Origin: a virus
IMG/VR virus record: IMGVR_UViG_3300038441_001768
Span: 1 to 63,719 of that record
Reading direction: 5' to 3' (one strand)
Length of the DNA: 63,719 nt
Shown: piece after piece, positions 51,955 to 60,047 of the stretch
Layout of the letters: every line of letters begins with the position of its first letter
Position numbering within the stretch: the first letter of the stretch is position 1
The notes under the pieces: model-generated
The model's input: the letters and a program-made list of their open reading frames with translations, nothing else
What the model was told of the DNA's origin: nothing
Databases searched by the model: none
Position numbers and translations under genes: made by a program

Positions 51955-53043
51955 ATGCGAGTCGTCGTCTATCCGGCGGACACGGGCGGGTGCGGGCACT
52001 TCCGGCTCATCTGGCCGGCGGAGCTGCTGCGGGCGGCCGGCCACGACGTGGAGATCCGCCCGCCCGCCGACCGTGGGCTGAAGCTGAAGATCGGCGCGGA
52101 TGACCGGGTGGAAGACGTGCTGGACGTGGATGGCGTGGACGTCCTCGTCTTCCAGCGCCTCACCCACCAGTGGATGGCGGAGGCGGTGCCGCTGCTGCGC
52201 GCCAAGGGCATCGCCGTGGTGGTGGACGTGGACGACGACCTGGCAGCCGTCCACCCGCGTAACCCGGCGTACGAGTCGATGCATCCCCGCTTCGCGGGGA
52301 GGGTCGACCCGCGCACGCGGCAGGTCCGGCGGCACTCGTGGCAGCACCTTGCCGCCGCGTGCCGTGATGCCACGCTGGTCACCGTGTCCACCCCGGCGCT
52401 GCTGGAGCGCTACGCCCGGCACGGCCGGGGGCATGTGATCCACAACCACCTGCCGGACAGCTACTACGGCGTGCCCCGCGTCGATCGCGACACCATCGGC
52501 TGGCCCGCCGCGCTCGCCTCCCACCCGGACGACCCGGCCGTCCTCGGCGGCGCCGTCGCGCGTCTCGTCTCCGAGGGCGGGGACTTCCGCGTCGTCGGCG
52601 ACCCGACCGGGGTGGGCGTGGCGTTCGGCCTGTTCCACGACCCGCAGGGGCGCACCGGTGTGGATGTGCACGGCTGGCCGGCCGCCGTGGCGGGGGACGT
52701 CGGGGTCGGCATCGCCCCGCTGGCGGACACCGCGTTCAACCGGGCCAAGTCGTGGCTCAAGCCGCTGGAGCTGTCGGCCCTCGGCATACCGTGGGTGGCC
52801 TCGCCCCGTGCGGAGTACGTGCGGCTGCACGCACGGGGCGCCGGGGTCCTCGCCGACACGCCGCGCCGGTGGTACCGGGAGCTGCGGCGGCTGACCGGCT
52901 CGGCGGCCCTGCGGGCGGAGCGGGCGGAGGCCGGCCGGGAGGTGGCCGAGGGCCTGCGGCTGTCGGCGAACGCGTGGCGGTGGGCCGAGGCGTGGGCGCG
53001 GGCGCGTGACGTGCAGGATGCGCGCGGCGTGCACGCGGCGTAA
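51955..53043 (+). CDS. Glycosyltransferase, GT-B fold
   Basis: A 362-residue protein, ATG 51955. N-terminal Rossmann half (VVVYPADTGGCGHFRLIWPAELLRAAGHDVEI, DVLVFQRL), a switch (VDVDDDLAAVHPRNPAYE), VTVSTPALLERYA near 145, and a C-terminal half with GVGIAPLADTAFNRAKSWLKPLELSALGIPWVAS, the typical sugar-nucleotide end of family 4-like enzymes. Substrate unknown: virion protein, host wall or modified DNA base. Last gene of the rightward late region. Confidence 0.82.
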   Translation: MRVVVYPADTGGCGHFRLIWPAELLRAAGHDVEIRPPADRGLKLKIGADDRVEDVLDVDGVDVLVFQRLTHQWMAEAVPLLRAKGIAVVVDVDDDLAAVHPRNPAYESMHPRFAGRVDPRTRQVRRHSWQHLAAACRDATLVTVSTPALLERYARHGRGHVIHNHLPDSYYGVPRVDRDTIGWPAALASHPDDPAVLGGAVARLVSEGGDFRVVGDPTGVGVAFGLFHDPQGRTGVDVHGWPAAVAGDVGVGIAPLADTAFNRAKSWLKPLELSALGIPWVASPRAEYVRLHARGAGVLADTPRRWYRELRRLTGSAALRAERAEAGREVAEGLRLSANAWRWAEAWARARDVQDARGVHAA

Positions 53044-53080
53044 GGAAATCTTGTCCCGGGGGCAAATTTACTTCAACTAG

Positions 53081-53114
53081 GCCGGGCGCCCCCTCACTGA
53101 GCGGGACGCCCGGC
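53081..53114. terminator. Hairpin after glycosyltransferase
   Basis: GCCGGGCG (53081-53088) pairs with CGCCCGGC (53107-53114), extended by further partial pairs; between converging genes. Confidence 0.7.
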
Positions 53115-53130
53115 CACTACGTTGTCCCTA

Positions 53131-53169
53131 CTGAAGGCCCTCCCCGATGTCAGCGGGGAGGGCCTTCAG
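53131..53169. terminator. Bidirectional terminator overlapping whiB stop
   Basis: A perfect 15-bp stem CTGAAGGCCCTCCCC / GGGGAGGGCCTTCAG with a 9-nt loop. The leftward whiB stop codon lies inside the right arm. Confidence 0.85.
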
Positions 53170-53570
53170 GCCACCGGCCGGACCGTGGTCCGGGTGCGGG
53201 GCTGGGCGGCGGCCTCGGTCAGCCAGGAGACGCCGCAGGCCAGGCAGAGGGCGTCCATGCTCTCCTCCATGTCGACCACCCTCCGGGACTCGCACGACGG
53301 GCACTTGGCCCGGTTCTTCTTCGCCTTCAGGCGCCTGCGCTCCGCCGTGTCCGTACCACCCCAGTACCCACGCTGACCATACGTCAAGGCGTAGCGCAGG
53401 CAAGTCGCCCGGACGGGACAGGGGTTGCAGTAGGTCTGCGCGGCCTCCAGACCGGCCTCGTCTTCCTTGTCGGGGACGAACGTCTCCAGCGGCGCCCCGT
53501 TGCACAGGGCGTCGTCCTGCCAGCGCACCTCCGACGCGGCGTACCCGCCGACAGTTACCGGTATCACCAT
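53166..53570 (-). CDS. WhiB-family regulator with zinc-ribbon tail
   Basis: A 134-residue protein from ATG 53570 after GAGGAG. Fe-S cysteines C at DDALCNG, CNPCPVRATC, then the WhiB turn GYWGGTD and a basic segment RRRLKAKKNRAK. Past the usual length it has CPSCESRR and CLACGVSW, a second four-Cys site. WhiB proteins bind sigma-A and change promoter choice; phage versions often block host WhiB2 or alter superinfection. The tail is an addition to the usual short phage form. Confidence 0.88.
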   Translation of the reverse strand: MVIPVTVGGYAASEVRWQDDALCNGAPLETFVPDKEDEAGLEAAQTYCNPCPVRATCLRYALTYGQRGYWGGTDTAERRRLKAKKNRAKCPSCESRRVVDMEESMDALCLACGVSWLTEAAAQPRTRTTVRPVA

Positions 53571-53870
53571 CTGACTCCTCGGACGCAGTGACACTTTCAG
53601 ACTGAACTATTGCGGTGTGCACGCGGGTTTGGAACGGCACACACGTAGATAAATGTGCCCCTCACACTAAGTGAGAGACGCGTCTCCGATTGTGAGTCAT
53701 CGCAGCTCAGGGGCGGAGGACTTCACGAATCGTTCACCGGGAGCACGTACCGCGAGGTCAACTGACTTATTGTCAACAGGAGTTGGGGCGGACGCGCGAC
53801 AGCCCCGCCCGGGTGTCAGGAACGGGGCTGTCAACAGATTGTCACCGACCGTCGAGTTCTGGCCAAAGGA
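53571..53870. other. 300-bp noncoding region between whiB and the next leftward operon
   Basis: No gene visible. GC is lower than the neighbours. TGTCAACAG occurs at 53771-53779 and 53829-53837 and related GTCAAC/TTGTCA words lie between, so a protein-binding or origin-like site is possible. The right part holds a terminator (53798-53832), the left part the whiB promoter. Confidence 0.6.
53798..53832 (-). terminator. Terminator of leftward DUF3560 gene
   Basis: A perfect 10-bp stem GACAGCCCCG / CGGGGCTGTC with a 15-nt loop, 39 bp downstream of the leftward stop. Confidence 0.75.
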
Positions 53871-54869
53871 TCAAACGGGGCGGTCGCCCCGCTCCCGCTC
53901 CTCGTGCGCGGCCATCTCCTCGGCGCCCCTGCGCCCGGTGATCCCGTCGTCGTAGCGGGCAGTCCACGTCCAGTCGCTCAGCCGGCCGCCGTCCCCCTTG
54001 CGCACCACGTCCCGCCCGACGCCGATGTGGATGTGCGGGATGGTCAGCGACTTGGGGTTGACCCGCAGCACCTCGTACCAGGTCCCCCGGTACCGCACGA
54101 AGTCGCCGCGCGTGAAGTCGGCCCGGGACCAGACCTTGAACCCCTCGGCCTCGGCCCGCCGGACGACGACCCGCCAGTGGTCGAGCTGGTCGTCCAGCTC
54201 CGCGAGCTGACGGCGCAGCTCGCCGGCGTAGTCGGAGCCCGGGGTGCACCGGGACAGCGACCGCTCCACCCGGCGCCGGTCCGCCTGAAGCTTCTCGATG
54301 CGCCGCAGGGTGCGCGCCGGGTCGTTGCGCCGCTCGCTGTACCCGGCGGCCGTCCCGGCCCGCTCGGCCAGCCGCTCCGCCCGCTGGCCCTCGCCGATGA
54401 ACTTCCGCTCCCCGGCGTCCATGCGCGCGAGGTCCCGGCGGTGACGGCCCTCCGAGTGATGGCCCCGCAGAACCGGCTGGCCCGGAGGGATGTGCTCGGC
54501 TATCTCGCGCGCCCGGCGGTACCCCGCCTCGGACGCGGCCTGCGCCCGGCCGGCCGCGCCGGTGAGCCGTTCCGCCCGGTCCTCGGCGCGCTGCTCGCGG
54601 TCGGCCTCCGCCTCGGCGAACGGCCGCGCGGTGTCCTCGTCGGTGACGACGTCCACGGTCCACCCGGCGGCCTCCAGGGCGTCCTTCGCGCCGTTGATGC
54701 GCCACATCTGCGCGGCCCGGTCCCGGGAGCGCTGGATGCCGAGGCAGCCCAGCGAGGGGAACCAGCGGAAGCCGTGCGGCCGGACGGCTTCCAGGACGCC
54801 GTCGCCCTTGCGGGAACCTTCCAGCAGCGTGCCGTCGGCGCGGGTGTGCGTGATGGTGATGATGCCCAT
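53871..54869 (-). CDS. DUF3560-like protein
   Basis: A 332-residue protein from ATG 54869. ITITHTRADGTLLEGSRKGDGV at the start, WFPSLGCLGIQRSRDR, a long charged coiled coil (about 95-240), then a beta-rich end (DFVRYRGTWYEVLRVNPKSLTIPH). The start segment and coil are typical of DUF3560 proteins on actinobacterial plasmids and phages. Function not known; first gene of the leftward early block as transcribed last. Confidence 0.75.
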   Translation of the reverse strand: MGIITITHTRADGTLLEGSRKGDGVLEAVRPHGFRWFPSLGCLGIQRSRDRAAQMWRINGAKDALEAAGWTVDVVTDEDTARPFAEAEADREQRAEDRAERLTGAAGRAQAASEAGYRRAREIAEHIPPGQPVLRGHHSEGRHRRDLARMDAGERKFIGEGQRAERLAERAGTAAGYSERRNDPARTLRRIEKLQADRRRVERSLSRCTPGSDYAGELRRQLAELDDQLDHWRVVVRRAEAEGFKVWSRADFTRGDFVRYRGTWYEVLRVNPKSLTIPHIHIGVGRDVVRKGDGGRLSDWTWTARYDDGITGRRGAEEMAAHEERERGDRPV

Positions 54870-55028
54870 GGCGGGCCCCCTGTTCCTTGGTCAGGTGATG
54901 CGGTGGTGCGAGCGCCCCGTCCAGTGGGGTGCGGACGGGGCGCTGTGACGCCGGGCCCGGTGGGGGAGGGGCCACGGCGTACCGGCTCGGAGTGTGCCGG
55001 CGGTGGTGCGTATCGCCGAACGGGCCGG

Positions 55029-55472
55029 TCAGGCCGTCGCGGTGCGCGGCGTCCAGTCCTCGGCGTCCGTCCGGCGCAGCCAGGCCGCCGCCGACTGGCG
55101 GCCCTCGGGCGGGAGCAGCACGGACGTCCCGTACTCCTTGCCGCGCGGGCCGATGGCCACCCGGGCGTCGCCGTACGGCGTGAGGCATTCCAGCCGAGCC
55201 CAGGTGTACGTGTTCCAGACGGTGGCCGTCTCGTCGCCGTGGACGGCGAGGCTGGCCCCGTACAGCGTGCCTGGCCGGTCCCCGAGGGCGGCCGGCTGCG
55301 CCTCGCCGGCGAACCACGCCGCGAGCGGGAGCAGCCAGTCGGCCGACAGCAGCACGGTGGTGTACTGCCCGGCGAACAGCCCTTCCACGGTCATGGCCGG
55401 CTTGCCGTCCTCGGGAGGCGTGAACCTCAGCGCGGCGCCCAGGACCGTCCCCGGGATCGTGAGTGCGTCCAT
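55029..55472 (-). CDS. Hypothetical early protein
   Basis: A 147-residue protein; ATG 55472 follows AAGGAAAGCAGGAC. Beta-rich (GTVLGAALRFTPP; MTVEGLFAGQYTTVLLSADWLLPLA) with an end EDWTPRTATA. Unknown. Confidence 0.6.
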   Translation of the reverse strand: MDALTIPGTVLGAALRFTPPEDGKPAMTVEGLFAGQYTTVLLSADWLLPLAAWFAGEAQPAALGDRPGTLYGASLAVHGDETATVWNTYTWARLECLTPYGDARVAIGPRGKEYGTSVLLPPEGRQSAAAWLRRTDAEDWTPRTATA

Positions 55473-55604
55473 GAGTCCTGCTTTCCTTGGTCGGGGGTGC
55501 GGGGAGTGCTCCCGGCCGGTCACGATCCGGCACTTCCGGGTTGAGGGCCCGGCGGACATCCGTTATCCCACGGGAGCGGGTTGGGGCCTAACGGCCCCGG
55601 GCGG

Positions 55605-55889
55605 TCAGTCGGTGATCTCGACGCCGTCCCAGTAGGCGATGGTGCTGAACCCCATCGAGTCGGTGCGCGTCTTGCGGGCCAGCTCCCGCGCGTCCTCGCC
55701 CCGGCCGTCCTCGGCGAGCAGCAGCGCGAGCGAGACCATGAACTCGGTCACCTCGCCGGTGCTGGGGAGGACGACGCCGGCGCAGGTCTCGCCGTAGCTG
55801 GCCGGGTACGACTCGCGGATGCTGTAGTCGTCCTCGCTCAGCTCGATGTTCTCGGCGGCGGTGACGATGTCCTGGCGGGAGAGCTGCAT
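55605..55889 (-). CDS. Hypothetical acidic early protein
   Basis: A 94-residue acidic protein from ATG 55889 after GGAAGAAGGAACC. Helix, turn and strand pattern (QDIVTAAENIELSEDDYSI; VVLPSTGEVTEFMVSLALLLAE). First gene after a conserved early promoter. Unknown function. Confidence 0.65.
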   Translation of the reverse strand: MQLSRQDIVTAAENIELSEDDYSIRESYPASYGETCAGVVLPSTGEVTEFMVSLALLLAEDGRGEDARELARKTRTDSMGFSTIAYWDGVEITD

Positions 55890-55934
55890 GGTCGGTTCCT
55901 TCTTCCGTAGTCCTCGGCCGGCGTGTCCGGCTGA

Positions 55935-55970
55935 TGAATTAATTAAACCATAACGCCCCGGGGAAGACAA
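55935..55970 (-). promoter_or_regulatory. Early promoter/operator (M1)
   Basis: On the minus strand: TTGTCT, 17 bp, TTTAAT (plus-strand positions 55965-55970 and 55942-55947) inside ATGGTTTAATTAATTCAT, the same 18 bases as P4. Confidence 0.75.
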
Positions 55971-55994
55971 CCCCGGGGCGCCGGCTTCGTTCGG

Positions 55995-56201
55995 TCAGTG
56001 CTTGTCCGCCTCGGCGGCCGGGCGCCGCGCGGTCCACCCGATGATCAGGGTCGTGGCACCCAGCGCGATGAAGGCGCCGGACGCCAGGCCCGTGGTCACG
56101 GCGAGGACGGCGGCGCGGTCCTCGGCCGCGCCGGACGCCGCCAGGGCGCTCGTCGTTCCGACGGCCAACATGGCCGCGCCCAGCTTCGTCGACTTCAGCA
56201 T
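55995..56201 (-). CDS. Small membrane protein
   Basis: A 68-residue protein, ATG 56201 overlapping the upstream stop. Two hydrophobic spans (about 8-24 and 33-55) and a basic tail. Co-translated with the 54-residue gene. Function unknown. Confidence 0.6.
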   Translation of the reverse strand: MLKSTKLGAAMLAVGTTSALAASGAAEDRAAVLAVTTGLASGAFIALGATTLIIGWTARRPAAEADKH

Positions 56202-56365
56202 CAGTTCCTCGATTCCTTGGTCAGTGCCTGGCCGATGACGCGGGCGGCCTCGCCGTACAGCGGCTCGTCCACCGGGAGCCGCAGCAGCCGGCCGGCCGCC
56301 TTCGCGGCCTCGCCGTACAGCGGTTGGTCGACGGGACGCATCAGCAGGGTGCGCGGGTCGGTCAT
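56201..56365 (-). CDS. 54-residue protein with internal repeat
   Basis: ATG 56365 after GAACGAGGACCCG. Two similar units PVDQPLYGEAAKAAG and PVDEPLYGEAARVIG, 19 residues apart. Own promoter directly upstream. Unknown function; short but supported by layout. Confidence 0.65.
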   Translation of the reverse strand: MTDPRTLLMRPVDQPLYGEAAKAAGRLLRLPVDEPLYGEAARVIGQALTKESRN

Positions 56366-56409
56366 CGGGTCCTCGTTCCTTGGTCCGCCGGGCCGGCTGT
56401 CCGGCCCGA

Positions 56410-56446
56410 TGAATTGATTAAATCATAAGGGCCCCGAGGTCGACAA
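56410..56446 (-). promoter_or_regulatory. Early promoter/operator (M2)
   Basis: Minus strand TTGTCG, 18 bp, TTTAAT (plus-strand 56441-56446 and 56417-56422) in ATGATTTAATCAATTCAT. Confidence 0.75.
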
Positions 56447-56469
56447 CCCCGGGGCCCTCGGCGGTTCGG

Positions 56470-56796
56470 TCAGCTCTGGCACCACTTGTGCGAGCAGTTC
56501 CACTCCGGGCGGCACTTGGGCGCGCGACGCTCACGGCCGTCCAGGCAGATGCCGCACGGGTCGGAGTTCGGATTGTCGAGTGACCGCTGCGACGGAAGCC
56601 CGAAGTTGTTGATCATGTCGGCGGGCGCGGCGATGCCGCAGTGCCGGTACAGGTCGCCCCGCCCGCGCCACGTCCACACCCGGCCGTGGCTGTCGGTGAT
56701 GTCCGGGTGCTCGGCGCGCTCCAGCTCGGCCAGCGCCGCGCGGGCATCCTGCCAGTCGGCGATCAGCCGGCCCACGGCCTCGGTTACGTTGCTCAC
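56470..56796 (-). CDS. Hypothetical protein with Cys/His C-terminus
   Basis: A 108-residue protein from ATG 56796 after GGAGACG. Helical N-terminus (EAVGRLIADWQDARAALAELE), then CGIAAP, CGIC and CSHKWCQS that could form a zinc site. Next to the sliding clamp gene. Unknown. Confidence 0.65.
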   Translation of the reverse strand: MSNVTEAVGRLIADWQDARAALAELERAEHPDITDSHGRVWTWRGRGDLYRHCGIAAPADMINNFGLPSQRSLDNPNSDPCGICLDGRERRAPKCRPEWNCSHKWCQS

Positions 56797-56839
56797 GTCG
56801 TCTCCTCGGTTCTGGTTCGGTCAGTTGAGTACGGTGCGG

Positions 56840-58039
56840 TCAGCGCTTGAGCCGCACCGGCATGAGCATGTGCACGAAGCCCTCGCCGGTGACGGCCTCG
56901 CCGTCGGTGAGGACGAACGGCTTGAGCGAGGTCCGCGCGTGGACGACCACCGCCGGACCGTTGAACGTCCCGAGGGCGTCCAGCAGGTACGCCCCGTTCA
57001 CCACCATCGGGGCGTCCAGGCTCCCGCCGGCCAGCGCCTCGCCGCCCACGGCGACCCCGCGCACCCGGTCCTGCACCCCGTCGTCCAGGCCCGGCGAGAC
57101 GGTCACGCCAGCCGGGGCGAACTCCAGCAGCACGTGCGGCGCCTTGAGACCCTTGGCCTTGGACAGGGCGTGAGCCTTGCGGACCGCCCGCGTCAGGGCC
57201 TCACGGTCCACCCGCACGGCCAGCGGCAACGCCCCCGACGGGAGCATGCCCCACAGGTCCGGGAAGTCCCCCGCCGCGACCGGGCAACGCACCGTCACCG
57301 TCACCGCTCCGACGGTGAACGTCACCCAGTCGTCCATCACCCCGACGGTGACCGGGCCGGTGTGCCTGCCCAGCAGCCTGGACATCTTTTCCAGCAGCCA
57401 CGCGGGCACCAGTGCGGCAGTCTCCGCCCGGCCTCCGTCTATCGCCTCCACCTCGCCCACGGTGACGCGGTAACGGTCGGTGGCGGTCAGGCGCAGCACT
57501 CCGCCGGCGATGCGCAGGTGCACGTACGTCAGCGCCGGCAGCATGTCGTCCCGGCCGGCGGCGGCGGGCAGCACACGGGCCACCCGCGCGAACCACTCCG
57601 CGCCGTTCACGGTCACCTGCCCCGGGGCGTCCGGCGGGAAGGCCGGGTATTCCTCCAGCGGCAGCGTGTTGAGCGGCACCGCCAGGTCCGGCGTGGACAG
57701 CGTCCCGTCGTCCACGGTGACTCGCGTGCGGGCGGCCACGGCCGTCTTCTCGCCGGCGACAGCGGCGGCCAGGACGTCCTTCGCGTCGTAGAAGTTGAAC
57801 AGGCTGGCCCCGTCGCCTCCCGTCCCGCCGTCCACGCGGACGGACACGGAAGTCTCGTAGTCGAACGCGCGCAAGGTGAGCGCGCCGTCGGACGTCTCGG
57901 CCATCACCCCGCCCAGGATGGGGACGGGCGGCTTGGCGGCGACCCCGAGCGCCACGGTCTTCAACGCGTCGGACAGTTCGCGGTGGGTGGTGGTGAAGCG
58001 GGCCGGGGCCGTCTCGGGTGCCTGCGCGTGCGTCGTCAT
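56840..58039 (-). CDS. dnaN: DNA polymerase III beta subunit-like sliding clamp
   Basis: A 399-residue protein from ATG 58039. Three clamp repeats: LSDALKTVALGVAAKPPVPILGGVMAETSDGALTLRAFDYETSV at the start, LPALTYVHLRIAGGVLRLTATDRYRV near 170, and PMVVNGAYLLDALGTFNG near 345, ending in HMLMPVRLKR as bacterial clamps end in M-PMR. Forms a ring dimer on DNA. Unusual alongside a family A polymerase; may serve host Pol III, the fused polymerase or a late-transcription link. Confidence 0.9.
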   Translation of the reverse strand: MTTHAQAPETAPARFTTTHRELSDALKTVALGVAAKPPVPILGGVMAETSDGALTLRAFDYETSVSVRVDGGTGGDGASLFNFYDAKDVLAAAVAGEKTAVAARTRVTVDDGTLSTPDLAVPLNTLPLEEYPAFPPDAPGQVTVNGAEWFARVARVLPAAAGRDDMLPALTYVHLRIAGGVLRLTATDRYRVTVGEVEAIDGGRAETAALVPAWLLEKMSRLLGRHTGPVTVGVMDDWVTFTVGAVTVTVRCPVAAGDFPDLWGMLPSGALPLAVRVDREALTRAVRKAHALSKAKGLKAPHVLLEFAPAGVTVSPGLDDGVQDRVRGVAVGGEALAGGSLDAPMVVNGAYLLDALGTFNGPAVVVHARTSLKPFVLTDGEAVTGEGFVHMLMPVRLKR

Positions 58040-58072
58040 GTCTTCCTCGTTCCCTGGTCGGTTCCGGTTCGA

Positions 58073-58348
58073 TCAGTTGTGCGCGGCGGCGCGGTGCTGT
58101 TCGTCCACGCCGATGCGGGAGACGGCCAGCAGGGCCTCGCCCTCGGGGCAGTCCGCCCGGTCGTCGCGCCGGCAGTCGGCGCAGCCGACGACGTGGAAGC
58201 GGTAGTCGGAGAACGCGGCGTGGTACGGCATGGACTCCACCAGCCGCTGCTCGGGGACCTTCAACGCGGTCAGGTCCGTGTACCCCTCCAGCTCCGCCGC
58301 CTCGCTCATGGCGTCCGGCTCCCATTCGGCCCATGTCGTCTGCCGCAT
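58073..58348 (-). CDS. Hypothetical small early protein
   Basis: A 91-residue protein from ATG 58348. Acidic N-terminus, VGCADCRRDDRADCPEG near 54-70 as a Cys cluster, then a strand. Begins the M3 promoter unit, 34 bp before dnaN. Unknown. Confidence 0.65.
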   Translation of the reverse strand: MRQTTWAEWEPDAMSEAAELEGYTDLTALKVPEQRLVESMPYHAAFSDYRFHVVGCADCRRDDRADCPEGEALLAVSRIGVDEQHRAAAHN

Positions 58349-58394
58349 GTCGGTTCCTCGTTCCGTGGTCTGCCGGTCCGGCCGTCCGTCCCGG

Positions 58395-58430
58395 TGACTT
58401 AATTAAATCATAGTCGCCCGTCCGGGACAA
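58395..58430 (-). promoter_or_regulatory. Early promoter/operator (M3)
   Basis: Minus strand TTGTCC, 17 bp, TTTAAT (plus-strand 58425-58430 and 58402-58407) in ATGATTTAATTAAGTCAC. Divergent from parA. Confidence 0.75.
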
Positions 58431-58512
58431 CACCCGCGACCCTTCCGGCGGAGCCCGCCCGGCGCTCGCTACGCTCATCCCGGACCACCGACCGAGGAAC
58501 CGGGAGACAGGC

Positions 58513-59178
58513 ATGACACGACTACCAGCCGAGGGCAGGCGCATCGGCGTCATCGGCAAGGGCGGCAGCGGCAAATCCACCACCTGTGGTCACCTGCTCG
58601 CGCACTGGGGCTCCACCGGCGTCCCCGCCGTCGGCATCGACGCCGACGACCCCGGCGAGCAGGAGGACGGCAGCCTGTACGCCTGGTCGGACAGCGCGGA
58701 TCTCGGCGCCCCGGTCTACCGCGCGCCCGCCGCGTCCCGCATCGCCGACGAGGCCCGCCGGCTCACCCCACCCCACGGCCTGGCGCTCATCGACACCGGG
58801 GCGTGGGAGCGCCGGTCGGGGAACGCGCACTTCGCCGTGCTGGCCGCCAGTGACCTGGTCGTCCTCGCCGTGCAGCCCACCCCGATAGAGCTGGAGCGCG
58901 CCGGCTCGGTGCTCAAGGCAGTCGAGCAACTGGAAGCCGTCGGCGTCGTGCCGCCCCGGCTGCTGCTGCTCATGACGATGGTCAACCGCTCCGCGTCCTC
59001 CGCCCGCGAGACGCGGGAAGACCTGACGGGCGCCGGCTTCACCGTGATGCGTACCGAGGTGCCCCGCAGCGACGGCCGCGACGGCTACGCGCAGGCGTTC
59101 GGCCGCCCGCCCCGCATAGAGCAGGGCAGCCCCATGGCGCTGCTCGCCGGCGAGCTGCTGGACGAGGTGACCCGGTGA
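58513..59178 (+). CDS. parA: ParA-family partition ATPase
   Basis: A 221-residue protein, ATG 58513 after GGAACCGGGAGACAGG. Deviant Walker A KGGSGKSTT near residue 16 with the signature first Lys, GIDADDPG switch near 40, LALIDTGAWERR near 90 and VVLAVQPTP. ParA moves DNA by nucleoid gradients. 4-bp overlap with a centromere-binding partner: a partition operon divergent to the dnaN operon. Confidence 0.88.
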   Translation: MTRLPAEGRRIGVIGKGGSGKSTTCGHLLAHWGSTGVPAVGIDADDPGEQEDGSLYAWSDSADLGAPVYRAPAASRIADEARRLTPPHGLALIDTGAWERRSGNAHFAVLAASDLVVLAVQPTPIELERAGSVLKAVEQLEAVGVVPPRLLLLMTMVNRSASSARETREDLTGAGFTVMRTEVPRSDGRDGYAQAFGRPPRIEQGSPMALLAGELLDEVTR

Positions 59179-59990
59179 GCACCGCACGCCCCCGCGTCGA
59201 CCGCGCCGCGCTGCTCACCGGAGCCCGGTCCCGCGTCGCCGCGCCGGCCGTCAACCCGCTGCTGCCCGCGCAACCCGAGACGCCGGACCCGTTCGCACCC
59301 CGGCCGCTCGACCCGGCGGCCGTCACCGGCACCGACGAACAGCGTCTCGCCGCGTTCGAGGCGGCCATCTCCGAGGCGCAGGAGACGGCCGCCGGGTCGC
59401 TCAAGGCGGCCCGCGCACGGTTCGTCGTGGAGGCCGGGACGGCGCTGCGCGCGATCCGGGACGACACCCTGTTCCGGCTGACGCACGAGACGTTCGAGGA
59501 CTACATCAGGCAGCGGTGGGACATGGACCGCACCCGCGCCTACCAGCTCATCGACGCCGCCCCGGTCATGCTGGTCATGTCGAAAATTTTCGACACGGCG
59601 CCGGTGGAGTCGCAGGCCCGCGCCCTCGCCCCGGTCCTCGCCGCCCACGGGGAGGTCGCCGTGCGCGAGGTGGTCGCCGCCGCACGGCAGTCCGGCGACA
59701 AGGTCACCGTCAAGGCGATCCGGGGAGCGGCCGACCGGCTCAACTACCTTCCGCCGCCCGCGCCCGCCCCGGCCGAGGGGCAGCCGGCGGAGCCGGTGAC
59801 CGAGCACACCCCCGAGCAGGCCCGCGCACTCGTCCGGCTGGAACAGGGTCTGGCCGCGCTGCGCGGTGCCCACCGGGCGCTGCGCGGGCGGGTCATCGCC
59901 GACGCCCTGGAGGCCGATCCGGAACGGGGTCAGGTGCTGGCCGCGCAGGTCCGCGACCTCGCCGGGAAGATCGACCGCCTCACGCGGTGA
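59175..59990 (+). CDS. ParB-like centromere-binding partner
   Basis: A 271-residue protein, ATG 59175 overlapping parA. Helical; HTH-like region ALRAIRDDTLFRLTHETFEDYIRQRWDMDRTRAYQLIDAAPV near 95-135 and a final leucine-rich helix (LVRLEQGLAALRGAHRALRG). Second gene of a parAB-type operon; the ParB CTPase motif is not obvious. DNA site not identified. Confidence 0.72.
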   Translation: MSTARPRVDRAALLTGARSRVAAPAVNPLLPAQPETPDPFAPRPLDPAAVTGTDEQRLAAFEAAISEAQETAAGSLKAARARFVVEAGTALRAIRDDTLFRLTHETFEDYIRQRWDMDRTRAYQLIDAAPVMLVMSKIFDTAPVESQARALAPVLAAHGEVAVREVVAAARQSGDKVTVKAIRGAADRLNYLPPPAPAPAEGQPAEPVTEHTPEQARALVRLEQGLAALRGAHRALRGRVIADALEADPERGQVLAAQVRDLAGKIDRLTR

Positions 59991-60000
59991 GCGGACACGA

Positions 60001-60035
60001 CGAAGCCCCGGCGCCGTGAGGGCTCCGGGGCTTCG
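60001..60035. terminator. Bidirectional terminator after parAB
   Basis: An 11-bp stem CGAAGCCCCGG / CCGGGGCTTCG with a 13-nt loop between converging genes. Confidence 0.85.
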
Positions 60036-60047
60036 GGCTGTGCGGGG

